A stretch of DNA of 64,000 bases, from assembly GCA_032716605.1 (NCBI GenBank), contig CM064509.1, positions 33,479,864 to 33,543,863 on the forward strand. The letters are read 5' to 3'. Positions 41,529 through 52,473 of the stretch are shown one piece after another. The DNA comes from Paralithodes platypus (Eukaryota; Arthropoda; Malacostraca; Decapoda; Lithodidae). The notes under the pieces are model-generated. The model searched no databases and was not told the DNA's origin. It was given only the letters and a program-made list of their open reading frames with translations. The number at the start of each line of letters is the position of its first letter. Positions within the stretch are counted from its first letter, which is position 1. Position numbers and translations under genes: made by a program.

Positions 41529-44060
41529 GAGACTCTCATCATTTGGTGTTGTTGTTGTTGTTGTTGTTTCCGGTGTAGTCCTGCGGCCGTGTTGTTTTTG
41601 TTGTTGTTGTTGTTGTTGTGTGTTACCCAAAATTAGAGGTGTTTCAAACTTTCTTATAGCTGTTGTTTCCTGTATAGTTCCGTGTGTGTGTTTGTTGTTG
41701 TTATTGTTTCCTGAGTAGTCCTGCGTGTGTGTTTGTTGTTGTTGTTGTTTACTGAGTAGTCCTGTGTGTGTGTTTGTTGTTGTTGTTGTTATTTACTGAG
41801 TAGTCCTGTGTGTGTGTTTGTTGTTGTTGTTTACTGAGTAGTCCTGTGTGTGTGTGTGTTTGTTGTTGTTGTTATTTACTGAGTAGTCCTGTGTGTGTGT
41901 TTGTTGTTGTTGTTTCCTGAGTAGTCCTGTGTGTGTGTGTTTGTTGTTGTTGTTTCCTGAGTAGTCCTGTGTGTGTGTTTGTTGTTTTTATTGTTTCCTG
42001 AGTAGTCCTGTGTGTGTGTGTTTGTTGTTGTTGTTGTTGTTGTTTCCTGAGTAGTCCTGTGTGTGTGTTTGTTGTTGTTGTTTCCTGAGTAGTCCTGTGT
42101 GTGTGTTTGTTGTTGTTGTTGTTGTTGTTGTTGTTTCCTGAGTAGTCCTGTGTGCGTGTTTGTTGTTGTTTCCTGAGTAGTCCTGTGTGTGTGTTTGTTG
42201 TTGTTGTTTCCTGAGTAGTCCTGTGTGTGTGTTTGTTGTTGTTGTTGTTATTTCCTGAGTAGTTCTGTGTGTGTGTTTGTTGTTGTTGTTATTGTTTCCT
42301 GAGTAGTCCTGCGTGTGTGTTTGTTGTTGTTGTTGTTTACTGAGTAGTCCTGTGTGTGTGTTTGTTGTTGTTGTTGTTATTTACTGAGTAGTCCTGTGTG
42401 TGTGTTTGTTGTTGTTGTTTACTGAGTAGTCCTGTGTGTGTGTGTGTTTGTTGTTGTTGTTATTTACTGAGTAGTCCTGTGTGTGTGTTTGTTGTTGTTG
42501 TTTCCTGAGTAGTCCTGTGTGTGTGTGTTTGTTGTTGTTGTTGTTGTTTCCTGAGTAGTCCTGTGTGTGTATTTGTTGTTTTTATTGTTTCCTGAGTAGT
42601 CCTGTGTGTGTTTTTGTTGTTGTTGTTGTTGTTTCCTGAGTAGTCCTGTGTGTGTGTTTGTTGTTGTTGTTTCCTGAGTAGTCCTGTGTGTGTGTTTGTT
42701 GTTGTTGTTTCCTGAGTAGTCCTGTGTGTGTGTGTTTGTTGTTGTTGTTGTTTCCTGAGTAGTCCTGTGTGTGTGTTTGTTGTTTTTATTGTTTCCTGAG
42801 TAGTCCTGTGTGTGTGTTTGTTGTTGTTGTTGTTGTTTCCTGAGTAGTCCTGTGTGTGTGTTTGTTGTTTTTGTTTCCTGAGTAGTCCTGTGTGTGTGTT
42901 TGTTGTTGTTGTTGTTGTTTCCTGAGTAGTCCTGTGTGCGTGTTTGTTGTTGTTGTTGTTTCCTGAGTAGTCCTGTGTGTGTGTTTGTTGTTGTTGTTTC
43001 CTGAGTAGTCCTGTGTGTGTGTTTGTTGTTGTTGTTGTTGTTGTTGTTTCCTGAGTAGTCCTGTGTGTGTGTTTGTTGTTGTTGTTTCCTGAGTAGTCTT
43101 GTGTGTGTGTTTGTTGTTGTTGTTGTTATTTCCTGAGTAGTTCTGTGTGTGTGTTTGTTGTTGTTGTAGTTGTTTGCTGAGTAGTCCTGTGTGTGTGTTT
43201 GTTGTTGTTGTAGTTGTTTCCTGAGTAGTCCTGTGTGTGTGTTTGTTGATGTTGTTATTGTTGTTGTTTTTGTTTTTTCCTGAGTAGTCCTGTGTGTGTT
43301 TGTAGTTGTTTTGTTGTGATTATTGTTATTGTTTTTGTTTCCTGAGTAGTCCTGTGTGTGTGTTTGTTGTTGTTGTTGCTTCCTGAGTAGTCCTGCGTGC
43401 GTGTTGTTGTTGTTGTTGTTGTTTCCTGAGTAGTCCTGCGTGCGTGTTGTTGTTGTTGTTGTTGCTGCCTGAGTAGTCCTGCGTGCGTGTTGTTGTTGTT
43501 GTTTCCTGAGTAGTCCTGTGTGTGTTTGTTGTTGTTGTTGTTGTTGTTTCCTGAGTAGTCATGTGTGTGTGTTTGTTGTTGTTGTTGTTTCCTAAGTAGT
43601 CCTGTGTGTGTGTTTGTTGTTGTTGTTGTTGTTTCCTGAGTAGTCCTGCGTGCGTGTTGTTGTTGTTGTTTCCTGAGTAGTCCTGCGTGCGTGTTGTTGT
43701 TGTTTCCTGAGTAGGCCTGCGTGCGTGTTGTTGTTTCCTGAGTAGTCATGCGTGCGTGTTGTTGTTGTTGTTGTTTCCTGACTAGTCCTGCGTGCGTATT
43801 GTTGTTGCTTCCTGAGTAGTCCTGCGTGCGTGTTGTTGTTGTTGTTGTTTCCTGAGTATTCATGCGTGAGTGTTTGCTGTTGTTGTTATTGTTTTCGGAC
43901 TATTCCTGCGTGCGTGTTTGTTGTTGTTGTTGTTGTTGTTATTTCCGGAGTAGTCTTGCGTGCGTGTTCGTTGTTTTTGTTTTTATTGTTGTTGCTTCCT
44001 GAGTAGTCATGATTGCGTGTTTGTTGTTGATGTTGTTGTTGTTATTGTGGTGAAACTGGA
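41529..44060. repeat. composite (TTG)n-TTTCCTGAGTAGTCCTG-(TG)n minisatellite
   Basis: About 60 units of 30-55 bp. Each has the constant part TTTCCTGAGTAGTCCTG followed by variable (TG)n and (TTG)n. Sub-blocks with TTTACTGAG units recur near 41740-41890 and 42330-42480, showing block duplication; units with GCGTGCGTG dominate from 43390. Confidence 0.96.
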
Positions 44061-44104
44061 AGCTAAAGGTTTTTCTTTTCACGTCGTAAGTTCAGGTCTC
44101 CCCA

Positions 44105-44385
44105 TTAATGCCAGACTTTCTGTTAACCCTATTTGATCCGGGGAGGGTGGTTCCTTTTTTACCTCCCCTGTTTCCCTATATTAGTTTGGAGATTTTAAGA
44201 CGTGTCACTCCATTAGTTTGGCGATAATAAGACGCTTCACACCATTCAGGTATCGAAATTTTTCTAAGCGAGCGATAGCGACCCGGTAACCCTATTCTAT
44301 CTAAAAATTTACAAATTTAGCTTGAAGAGGGTGTGGGTGGGCATTTTTTAGTTTGAAGGAAGTCTAGGAAAGCGTTTTTGTTTAC
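44105..44385 (+). mobile_element. TTAA-C/A-like MITE
   Basis: Contains AGATTTTAAGACGTGTCACTCC, ATAATAAGACGCTTCAC, a damaged core (GCGAGCGATAGCGACCCGG) and the TTTACAAATTTAGCTTGAAG block. Left flank CCATTAATGCC may hold the old TTAA. Confidence 0.6.
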
Positions 44386-44439
44386 CTAGGGAACAACCTA
44401 AAAATACATTACTGTACAGTATAAAATTACTATATATTA

Positions 44440-44542
44440 CTATACTATGTTCTACATATAATGGCAATAGCCATTATATATACTATATACTGTATATATA
44501 CTGTATATGTATAATTTATATACTATATATATATATATATAG
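44440..44542. repeat. A+T dinucleotide tract
   Basis: TATA-rich, with TACTGTATATATACTGTATA. Confidence 0.8.
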
Positions 44543-44575
44543 AAGAGTCTTCTAGTAATGGGCCGCAAGGACTTT

Positions 44576-44577
<2 letters not shown>

Positions 44578-44624
<47 letters not shown>
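44578..44624. repeat. (CT)n microsatellite
   Basis: About 22 units. Sequence to 44880 is pyrimidine-leaning and unassigned. Confidence 0.95.
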
Positions 44625-44628
<4 letters not shown>

Positions 44629-44880
44629 CCTTAGTTCCGATTGCCCTATTCATATTTTTTAACTTCCTGTACATTGAGCGCCTCTCCGCCCCACGCCCCC
44701 TCCTTTCCGTTCTGTCTTTACAAACTCCCTCCCTCTCCAAACTTTTCTCAATCATTTTCCAATCTCTTCAGCGCCACCCGGACTCGAGCTTGTTTTCTTG
44801 TTCTTGTTCTTGTGGGTGTTGAAGAGCCCAAGTTTCTCTCATAATCTTAAATCTTATCATACACTCTCAGTCCTTTATAA

Positions 44881-44965
44881 ACCACACTTAAGTGCTTCCC
44901 TAAACCTTTATGAACGAAGTTAGCAGAAACAAAAAGTGATCTGTTTGTAACTGAATTATATTTAG
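44881..44965 (+). mobile_element. MITE-E, left part
   Basis: CACACTTAAGTGCTTCCCTA and internal AGTGATC / TAACTGAATTAT match the complete MITE-E at 39809-39964. It stops at the start of the palindrome at 44967. Confidence 0.6.
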
Positions 44966-44966
44966 C

Positions 44967-45021
44967 CGAGTTCTTCACCAGAATTTCCGACACACGCATA
45001 CTGCACACACACACACACATA

Positions 45022-45067
<46 letters not shown>

Positions 45068-45133
45068 TGTATATAATGTGTGTGTGTGTGTGTGTGCAGA
45101 ATGCGTGTGTCGGAAATTCTGGTGAAGAACTCG
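44967..45133. repeat. palindrome with (AC)n-(AT)n-(GT)n centre
   Basis: Left arm 44967-45018 and right arm 45081-45133 are inverted copies with one clear mismatch (GCATACTGC against GCATTCTGC). Arms hold GTTCTTCACCAGAATTTCCG and its complement; the centre is about 22 AT units. It can form a cruciform. Confidence 0.92.
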
Positions 45134-45151
45134 CACACACACACACACATA

Positions 45152-45199
<48 letters not shown>

Positions 45200-45207
45200 T
45201 GTATATA

Positions 45208-45258
<51 letters not shown>
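45134..45258. repeat. second (AC)n-(AT)n-(GT)n block
   Basis: A direct copy of the palindrome centre: CACACACATACACTATATAT through TACTGTATATAATGTGTGTG, with a longer (GT)n. It breaks the LINE RT at 45262. Confidence 0.92.
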
Positions 45259-45261
<3 letters not shown>

Positions 45262-45262
<1 letters not shown>

Positions 45263-45686
45263 TGTAGGGGAATGGTCTTGCTACTGAGGTGGTCATCTTA
45301 AGATCTGAAAGTAGATTATGGGAAGATAAATGCTTAAGCAATTTTGAGGGAAGAATAGTTTCAAAAACCTTAGAGATGCAAGAAATAAGAGCAATTGGAC
45401 GATAGTTAGAGGGTTGAGAGCGGTCACCCTTCTTTGGGACAGGTTGAATAAGAGCAAACTTCCAGCAAGAAGGAAAGACGTTAGAGGATAGACCTAGACG
45501 AGAGAGTCTGCCTAGGCAGGGAGTCAGCATGGAAGAACAGTTTTCAAGTACTACGGGAGGAACACCGTCCGGTCTGTATGCCTTCTTAGTATTAAGCCCA
45601 GAGAGGGCCGAGAGTACATCTTTAGAAGAGATTATAATATTAGGCATAAATAAGTGAGAGGGGGGAATAGTACCGGAATCATCCAA
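45262..45686 (-). pseudogene. Jockey-like LINE reverse transcriptase, N-terminal part
   Basis: The frame reads ILDD-type linker, then LSALSGLNTKKAYRPDGVPP (RT block with the usual PDG), WKFALIQPVPKKGDRSQPS, NYRPIALISCISKVFE and LLKHLSSHNLLSD. It ends in the microsatellite, so the catalytic YADD region is missing. It sits downstream of the endonuclease in a shifted frame. Neighbouring frames within the microsatellite (His-Thr repeats) are not protein-coding. Confidence 0.88.
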
Positions 45687-45756
45687 AGTAGAGTTTTTAG
45701 CGGAAGTTTGAGATAAGAGTTCAACTTTGTCAGAGGAAGAGGTGACGGTGGTACCG

Positions 45757-46842
45757 TCAGAGTGGAAAAGACGAGGAAGTGAAATTGTTGGAAAGGTTTT
45801 TGGCTAGATGCCAAAAAGCTTGGGAAGAGCTAGAGTTGGACAGTTCAGAGCATTTGTTATTGATGACAGATTTTGGGAGAACAGATTTGGCTTGATTCTG
45901 AGCAGAGACATAAGAAATACAGGATTCTTGAGTTTGAAAGCAACGGTACCGTTTGAATGATTCCTCCTTATTGCGAACAGCAGTAGAACAAGCGTGAGTA
46001 AACCAAGATTTTTGTGAGTTAGTCTGAGAGAAAGAGAATGGGATGTATGCTTCCATGCCCGAAAGGATTACCTCAGTAATGCGCTCGGCACTCTCTGAGG
46101 GTCCCCGGCCATGGAAGCAAAACTCATTCCATGGGAAATCAAAGAAGTACTGCCGTAGGGCCTTCCAGTCGGCAGCGCCAAAATGCCACAAGCGCCGCCG
46201 GCTGGGGGGGTCAGAAGCCCGTACTGGAGAGGCAGGACAGGTGACAGAAATAAGGTTATGATAGGAGGTGCCCAACGGAGAGAGAAGATTTACAGTATAA
46301 GCAGAAGGATTAGAGGTTAGAAATAAGTCAAGGATGTTGGGCCGATCTCCAGGGCGGTTCGGGATACGGGTAGGTTGCTGAACTAACTGCTCTAGGTCAT
46401 TTAGGATAGAAAAGATGTAGGCTTGTTCACCAGGTTGGTTAGTGGAGAGCCATTGGTGGTGGTGAACATTGAAATCTCCTAAGATAGAGATTTCAGAGAA
46501 GGGAAAGATGGATAGAATGTGTTCCACTTTAGAAGTAAGATAGTCAAAGAATTTTGAATAGTCAGTAGAGTTAGGGGAAAGATAAACAGCACAGATATAT
46601 TTAGTGAGAGAGTGACAAGATTGCTTAAGCCAGATAGTTGAGAATTCAGAAGAGTCAAAGTTGGGAACACAAGAGCAAGTTAGATTGTTGCGTACGTACA
46701 CGCAACATCCACCTTTGGCTTTGAATTGAGGATAGAGATAGTAGGAGGATATAGAGAAGGGTTTGCTGTCTTTTGCCTTAGACAACTGAGTTTCGGTGAG
46801 GAAAAGTAAGTCAGGTTTGGTAGGAGAGAGATGGTGTTCCAC
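45757..46842 (-). pseudogene. Jockey-like LINE APE endonuclease
   Basis: 361 codons open. Catalytic-type residues: E17 (FLTETQL), Y87 (AVYLSPN), D123 and N125 (LGDFNVHH). The SDH box reads SYH at 193-195, so the final catalytic Asp is replaced by Tyr and the enzyme is probably dead. Upstream of the first ATG the same frame continues to about 46890 with [14 protein letters not shown], which supplies the first catalytic Asn. The region after residue 210 ([19 protein letters not shown]) is the linker toward the RT. The frame ends at 45757, and the RT continues after a shift. Same family as 2584-3549. Confidence 0.88.
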
Positions 46843-46889
46843 GAAGAGGAAGTTAGAGGAAAGGCCGTGAATGTTACAGAACTGGATTA

Positions 46890-46970
46890 ACCCGGGAGCT
46901 GCGGGGAGACTCTTAAGAGTTCCCCCGGCGCACTGCGGGGAGACTCTTAAGAGTCAGAGAAAAAAAAAAT
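46890..46970. repeat. duplicated GCGGGGAGACTCTTAAGAGT
   Basis: The 20-mer GCGGGGAGACTCTTAAGAGT, which contains a perfect ACTCTTAAGAGT palindrome, occurs twice 40 bp apart at the 5' edge of the endonuclease. Confidence 0.8.
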
Positions 46971-46985
46971 CAACTTTTGACATCG

Positions 46986-47022
<37 letters not shown>
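46986..47022. repeat. poly(A) run
   Basis: About 37 A. On the minus strand it is a T-run just upstream of the LINE fragment. Confidence 0.95.
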
Positions 47023-47026
<4 letters not shown>

Positions 47027-47595
47027 GCCCCTGGGCCATGCAAAATCTCAGTCCTCTACCTCCCCTCCTTCCCCACTTTCCTCCTCTCCTTCAGTTATCA
47101 CCTATTTTCCCTGTTATTCCCTTATTCTGAGGTATATTTTCGTGCTAACATTAGAAATCCGATTGGAGGGTGTGGTCATCACTGATAGCAAGCGAGTGCA
47201 AGAGAGAGAGAGAGAGTATCGATCGACTGTGTCTCAGTGGCCTTGGGGGAAATTGGCGGGAAAGCAGATTGCCTCACCCATACATTATACAACTCGCGGG
47301 CTATATCTCCGATTTTGACCATCCAAACGCTGTTTTCACTCGTTTTATTGTTGTTTCAGGTTAATACCTTTATAATCAACTCATAATAGGCGCATATGGA
47401 TAAGTATTAAAGCTATTAATGGCACAATGAATATTTTAGTGACGGAAACACCTCAAATACGTCAGCACAGGGGGACGTTTCCAATTACCCCCATGCGCAC
47501 TTCAGAGGTTAATAGAGTAGAAGGTAGGGGTCCAGGGCACTTTGAGGGGTCCTGACCAGGGGACAAACCGATGGGGGCATTTGTGCCATGGTGTT
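47023..47595. other. unassigned spacer
   Basis: About 570 bp. A TTTTATTGTTGTTTCAG acceptor-like site ends near 47359 with no matching exon. A short GA tract at about 47200. Confidence 0.3.
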
Positions 47596-48041
47596 TTAAC
47601 CCGTACAGCCCCAGCGACGCGCCTGACGCGTCGGCGATGTATGTAACGCACAGCCCCAGAGACGCGCCTGGCGCGTCACCCTAATTGCGCCGACCGTAAC
47701 CTCAGGTGTAGCCACTCAAGAGGGCTCAGATTTGTATGGGAACTGTGTACGTATCCCACGCAACCGTGCCGATGGTTGAAAACTCTCAAAGTCCACGTGC
47801 GCGCGCGTGAGCGCGCAATAACCTGGTTTTTTGGGGTAATTGCCTTCAATTTTTTACTTTTGTAAAATACGTTTTTGGGGGCTCTGTAGGACCATTCTTT
47901 AAGCTTTTTGAGCGGTTTTTCGTGGTTTTTCCTTCATTCCTAACCCATTCGCTATTGTTTCTGGAATAAAACCATTTTTTGAAAACCGGCCGGGTTCTGG
48001 TGAACAAACATTACAAAACTAGCCGGGGCTCGACGGGTTAA
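47596..48041. mobile_element. CpG-rich TTAA MITE
   Basis: Ends TTAACCCGTACAGCCCCAGC and the complement of GCCGGGGCTCGACGGGTTAA: about 20-bp inverted repeats with TTAA at 47596-47599 and 48038-48041. Inside are two direct repeats 45 bp apart (ACAGCCCCAGCGACGCGCCT and ACAGCCCCAGAGACGCGCCT), each with an ACGCGCC/GGCGCGT-type palindrome, and a GCGCGCGCGTGAGCGCGC stretch. Non-coding, 446 bp. Confidence 0.8.
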
Positions 48042-49388
48042 TTTGTCCTTGAAATATATACAGCTAAAATCATATGGTTATATATGCATTCATTATTGCA
48101 TGGAATGGTTTGTATGTAAGACCCAATTGCCAAACCAAGTGTTCCTTCAATTTGCAATGAAATCATTTTTTTAGTCTACTATATTTTTGTGATGTGTGAA
48201 CTAAAGCAATGTGAAATGTTGTTCTTATGCAGTATAATATATATAGTTCGTTCATGTCAGAGAACATTTCTGTCGAGTACATACAGTAAGTAGATGTGGG
48301 AACAGGATAAATATGAGGCTACATAATATAGTGCTTGCCATTACATCAAGTTTGTGATTACTGTGCAGTACTTTGGAGTGCACAAACATGGATGAATGCG
48401 AGAAGTGCGATGCCGTATATTTTCGTCAATATTAGTTCTGGATAGCAACAACAGATGGCGTTATTTTGTGGTCGATTAAAAGGCATTTGGCAACCTTTAG
48501 GAACACGATTTTATTATACGAGACAAAAGATATGTTCCACACTTTTGGTAATGTTGCTGAAGGAATGTGTATTTATTAGTGTATGACGTGTATGGATGGA
48601 GCTGCAGGAACATAAATTACTCGAGAGACAGTCACTGGGATGATTGCTGTGGTTGTCTCGCATATTCCTTCGTGAGAGATAATTGCGTACCTGTACAGTA
48701 TGTTTTTATTTACACCTCACCAATTAAAGAGTGCACGTAATATGAAGAACTATATGATTCACATTGTGTGTGTTTGTTTATTTACTCAGTAAATGTACGA
48801 ACACTATGGGGACCATATGGCTGGAATCCATACAGGTACTGAAACAAATTTAAATGTAAGGAACAAAACCAATACAAGATATTATATACGTTGAGTAACC
48901 TACACATATAACACAGGTATTATATTAGATACAATATTTTATACAGAAAACGGTAAAGTTGCTGCAAAAATACTAGATTGTATACATGGAATGTAGCACA
49001 ATATATTTAGTTGTAGTAGCTTATGGACTATAAGGTAGGACAATAATGATAATGACAAAATAGGGATCACAATTAAAACATCATGAGTGACAACAGTAGC
49101 CTACTATTTAGATATAGGACTATAAAAGCTATTATAAATTGTGAAAAATGAAGAGATATTGAGTACTGCAAGCGGTAGCCTATAGATATTAGAAACTATA
49201 TAGTTATAGCTCAAATATAACCGTTTTCTAAAGAACGGTGCATTCTTTAGTGAGGGGTATAAACTGTATAGTTACTGTTCGAAATTAACCGTTCTCTATT
49301 AGTGGGTGCTTGAAGTTAGATGGGATAAGTATCAGGGGCTTACAACCAAAAGCAGAGAGTCACTTCTCCTTATTATATCAGATTCTTC
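48042..49388. other. unassigned A+T-rich spacer
   Basis: About 1.35 kb. A diverged duplication of ACTGTATAGTTACTGTTCGA-like sequence occurs near 49200 and 49265. No gene, RNA or known repeat recognised. Confidence 0.35.
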
Positions 49389-49580
49389 TTGGTGTGTAGC
49401 CTCATCCGGTCACTAAAGCTCCGCCCACCACCCACTGTACTCAAGACCAGTTCTGTGCCCCACAAATCACAACACAGTTACAGACTGTTACACAGGACGG
49501 ACGTATCTTGTTTGACTCCATATTTATTTCATTATTACCAGTTTAAATTGTGCAATGGCACCTACCAGAATATAATGTGA
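49389..49580 (+). other. short open frame before a donor-like site
   Basis: 63 codons (LIRSLKLRPPPTVLK and so on) with no domain. The frame stops just before ATGTGAGTACT, a good splice-donor pattern near 49577. It might be a small exon or chance; the composition differs from the A+T-rich flanks. Confidence 0.2.
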
Positions 49581-49734
49581 GTACTATGAAACTTAAGTGG
49601 ACATTGTGATAAAATCATAAAATGTGTTGTTGTTTAGTGATAATAATAGATTGACTTTGGCGGAAACACATATTTGATCAAGTTTGCTGGTTGACGCATT
49701 TTTTTTCTTCTATATTCCAACTACTCCCTCTCGG

Positions 49735-49935
49735 GCATAGGCTGATAGCCTTTACACTCTACCGCTGAACACGGTGAGGCCTATGAGGTCTTGTTCCAGT
49801 CTAGGGAGTGAGACATGCGAAGCACCTATTCACGGCTCGAACCCAACTCCATCTCTGAAGCTGCTTCACCTCTGCGCTTCACAGTCTCACTCCTCAGGCT
49901 CGGACCCTCACTCTCAGAACGCCACCTATTGAGCA
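49735..49935. other. imperfect inverted repeat region
   Basis: GGGAGTGAGACATGCGAAGC and its loose complement GCGCTTCACAGTCTCACTCC lie about 90 bp apart. A GGGTTCGAGCC B-box-like word lies on the minus strand, without an A box. Confidence 0.35.
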
Positions 49936-49964
49936 ATTAACTCACTAGGCATTGCCCCCCTATT

Positions 49965-50144
49965 TAATTAGGGAACAATGAGGGTATTTTGTTTTGGCAT
50001 TTCGGTGTGCTGTGGTAATGCACTGAAACTAGGTACAGCACAAATTCCATCCCAATAATATCTTCCCATTGACATAATGGAATTCGAACCCGGGTCCATT
50101 GGATTACCAGTCCAGTGGCAAGACCACTCTGCCACACCTCCCGC
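49965..50144 (-). mobile_element. tRNA-derived SINE
   Basis: On the minus strand the head starts GCGGGAGGTGTGGCAGAGTG, with a perfect A box TGGCAGAGTGG and B box GGTTCGAATTCC at 50080-50091. The anticodon loop region reads ACTGGTAATCC. After about 75 bp of tRNA-like head there is a body of about 105 bp ending near GGGTATTTTG. Acceptor pairing is poor, so it is a SINE, not a tRNA gene. Confidence 0.7.
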
Positions 50145-50340
50145 AATTCTAACGAACGTTTAGAACACCAAATCTCAATAACGAATTAATTTGGCTTTCA
50201 TCTGAAACAAGAGAAGATAAAAAAAAAAAAAAAAAAGCAAGCCTTCCCAATGACCAACGAAAATCTGTTGATGAATCACTGAAGCAAATTAATCTTGAAC
50301 CTGCCCAGCGTATGAGTTAGCAAAATACATAATTACAAAA

Positions 50341-50343
<3 letters not shown>

Positions 50344-50386
<43 letters not shown>
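50344..50386. repeat. (AT)n microsatellite
   Basis: About 21 AT units. Confidence 0.95.
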
Positions 50387-50389
<3 letters not shown>

Positions 50390-50598
50390 TTCGGAAAATA
50401 CAATGACATATTAACAATGAACAAATGTAGCAATAGCAGGTTTAATACCATAGTAGGCTACCATGATATAACAGATATAATAATGTCCAATAACGTGTCA
50501 AATACTGTCTTTAACAAAGGTTTGTTATAATCATATCATTCATATGCAAAGGCAACAGAAAACAAAGTTTAAATATTTGAATGGTAAAAATTTCTCTA

Positions 50599-50736
50599 TG
50601 TTCCCGTTTTCCTATCCTCAAGTAACCTATTAAGAACTGGTCAGGGGACTGGTTATAACTTGTAGGATGTTTACTTGAAGTGCGGAAATCAGTATTTACT
50701 GAGAAATACCAGTCTTAAAATGCCCCTCTCCCCCCC

Positions 50737-50781
<45 letters not shown>

Positions 50782-50990
50782 GACTTAGACACGGAAACAT
50801 AGATAATAAATAACCTAACCTAACCCTGGGTGACCCAAAGAAAAGGTCGAGTCTGGTAAAACAGCGCATTTTAAGACTGTTATTTCTTAGTAAATACTGA
50901 TTTCCGCACTTCAATTAAACATCCTACAAGTTATAACCAGTCCCCCGACCAGTTCTTAATAGGTTACTTGAGGATATTATAACGGGAACA
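50599..50990. mobile_element. foldback element FB2
   Basis: Arms 50599-50722 and 50866-50990 are about 95% complementary (GTAACCTATTAAGAACTGGT against ACCAGTTCTTAATAGGTTAC). The loop has a T(41) run at about 50738-50778 and TAACCTAACCTAACCC at 50811-50826. Weaker pairing extends outward to about 50575 and 51015. Confidence 0.85.
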
Positions 50991-51106
50991 TTGCGAAACA
51001 TTTATCATTTGAATAAATAAAACAGAATAGAAAATTGGTGCTACCATCTAGCTATATTTTAGAAATGACGATTGACAACGCTGCTTACATCGTTGCCAAT
51101 TGTCTT

Positions 51107-51200
51107 CTCTTCATCCTTTGACTTAAACTTCATCCTTTGACTTAAACTTCTTCAAGCTCCGTGTGTCCAGATATTTTCACTCTAACGTATGTACACTCAA
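51107..51200 (+). mobile_element. Jockey-like LINE 3' end fragment
   Basis: TTCTTCAAGCTCCGTGTGTC and CAGATATTTTCACTCTAACGT match 3385-3420 of the LINE copy. TTCATCCTTTGACTTAAAC is duplicated in tandem just before. Confidence 0.7.
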
Positions 51201-51790
51201 AGACATAATTCCGGGCCCAATATGAACTCTCGAACTGCAAAATGAACCTCCGAAAGGTAAATATTATGTAAAGAATTAATGAGAAGATTCGATTCTGTTC
51301 GAGACAGCTTCGAAAACTTGGGCCCTAACTTATGTCGTTTAGTTTACCTTGAATCTTTCAACTTGGGGTGTGTGTGTGGGGGGGGGGGGGTCTCTATTTA
51401 TATAAAGCCTTGCCGTTTGTCTCCGTCATACACATGGAACAAATAATTACTATACAAATTAATACCTGTTTATATATGTAAATGTATCCTTCTCAAAACT
51501 ACAGCGGCCAAACAACTACAAGGAGACATATTAAACATGTTATTTCATAATAAGGTAAACACTTGACTGACAGTGCATTTGCTATTCGTTTCTTATCAAT
51601 TTTCTTTCGTCTTTTTCAATTATAACCCCCTCGCTATGACATCGGTCATTCATTTGATGTTTCTTAACTAAGATGATTAATTACATATTAATGAACATTC
51701 CAACTAATCTCAACACTAGCGGGAACAATATAGGACTGAAAGTGAGTGAAAGAGTACAAGTCTTGCTGTAGATACTGCTCCCTTAACCTA
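51201..51790. other. unassigned spacer
   Basis: About 590 bp; a G(11) run near 51380. No gene or repeat recognised before the candidate exon. Confidence 0.3.
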
Positions 51791-51807
51791 TTTTTGTTCT
51801 TCCCCAG

Positions 51808-51910
51808 GACTCGTGATGGTGTCGTTAAGAGAGGGTGGAGGATGGAGAACCCCACCTTACAGACCCTCCCTCACCTTCCTCTGTGTCCTGCCACTTCTGA
51901 TCCAGCTAAG
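51808..51910 (+). CDS. candidate first coding exon with signal peptide
   Basis: A good acceptor (polypyrimidine TTTTTGTTCTTCCCCAG ending at 51807) precedes 103 nt that end at AG, followed by GTAAAG at 51911, a good donor. Within it, ATG at 51816 opens 31 codons: MVSLREGGG, then a basic PYRPS and a hydrophobic LTFLCVLPLLIQL, the layout of a secretory signal peptide. The frame leaves the exon in phase 2. Another frame is also open across the whole exon (34 codons), so the choice rests on the signal-like pattern. No family recognised; downstream exons are not visible here. The following intron would hold the 40-bp array and several MITEs. Confidence 0.4.
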
Positions 51911-51964
51911 GTAAAGTCCATCACACTACTTAGGCTAACCCCCTTGGTATTGTTATATTGTAAT

Positions 51965-52465
51965 CCAGCTATATATATATATATAAACGATACATGTTAT
52001 ATTGTATTCCAGGTATATATATATATAAACGATACATGTTATATTGTATTCCAGGTATATATATATATAAACGATACATGTTATATTGTATTCCAGGTAT
52101 ATATATATAAACGATACATGTTATATTGTATTCCAGGTATATATATATAAACGATACATGTTATATTGTATTCCAGCTATATATATATATAAACGATACA
52201 TGTTATATTGTATTCCAGGTATATATATATATAAACGATACATGCTATATTGTATTCCAGGTATATATATATATAAACGATACATGTTATATTGTATTCC
52301 AGGTATATATATATATATAAACGATACATGTTATATTGTATTCCAGGTATATATATATAAACGATACATGTTATATTGTATTCCAGGTATATATATATAT
52401 ATAAACGATACATGTTATATTGTATTCCAGGTATATATATATAAACGATACATGTTATATTGTTC
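51965..52465. repeat. 40-bp minisatellite, about 12-13 units
   Basis: Unit TATATATATATAAACGATAC plus ATGTTATATTGTATTCCAGG, length 37-43 by (TA)n change. Each unit has TTGTATTCCAG followed by GTATAT (two have CTATAT). Confidence 0.95.
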
Positions 52466-52473
52466 TGTGGTGG

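Noticed and set aside
41529..44060. Possible CRISPR or VNTR-coded protein
   Set aside because: The variable parts are (TG)n and (TTG)n, not spacers, and frames are interrupted in most phases.
50070..50144. Working tRNA gene
   Set aside because: A and B boxes are good, but the acceptor stem does not pair and a body follows, so a SINE fits better.
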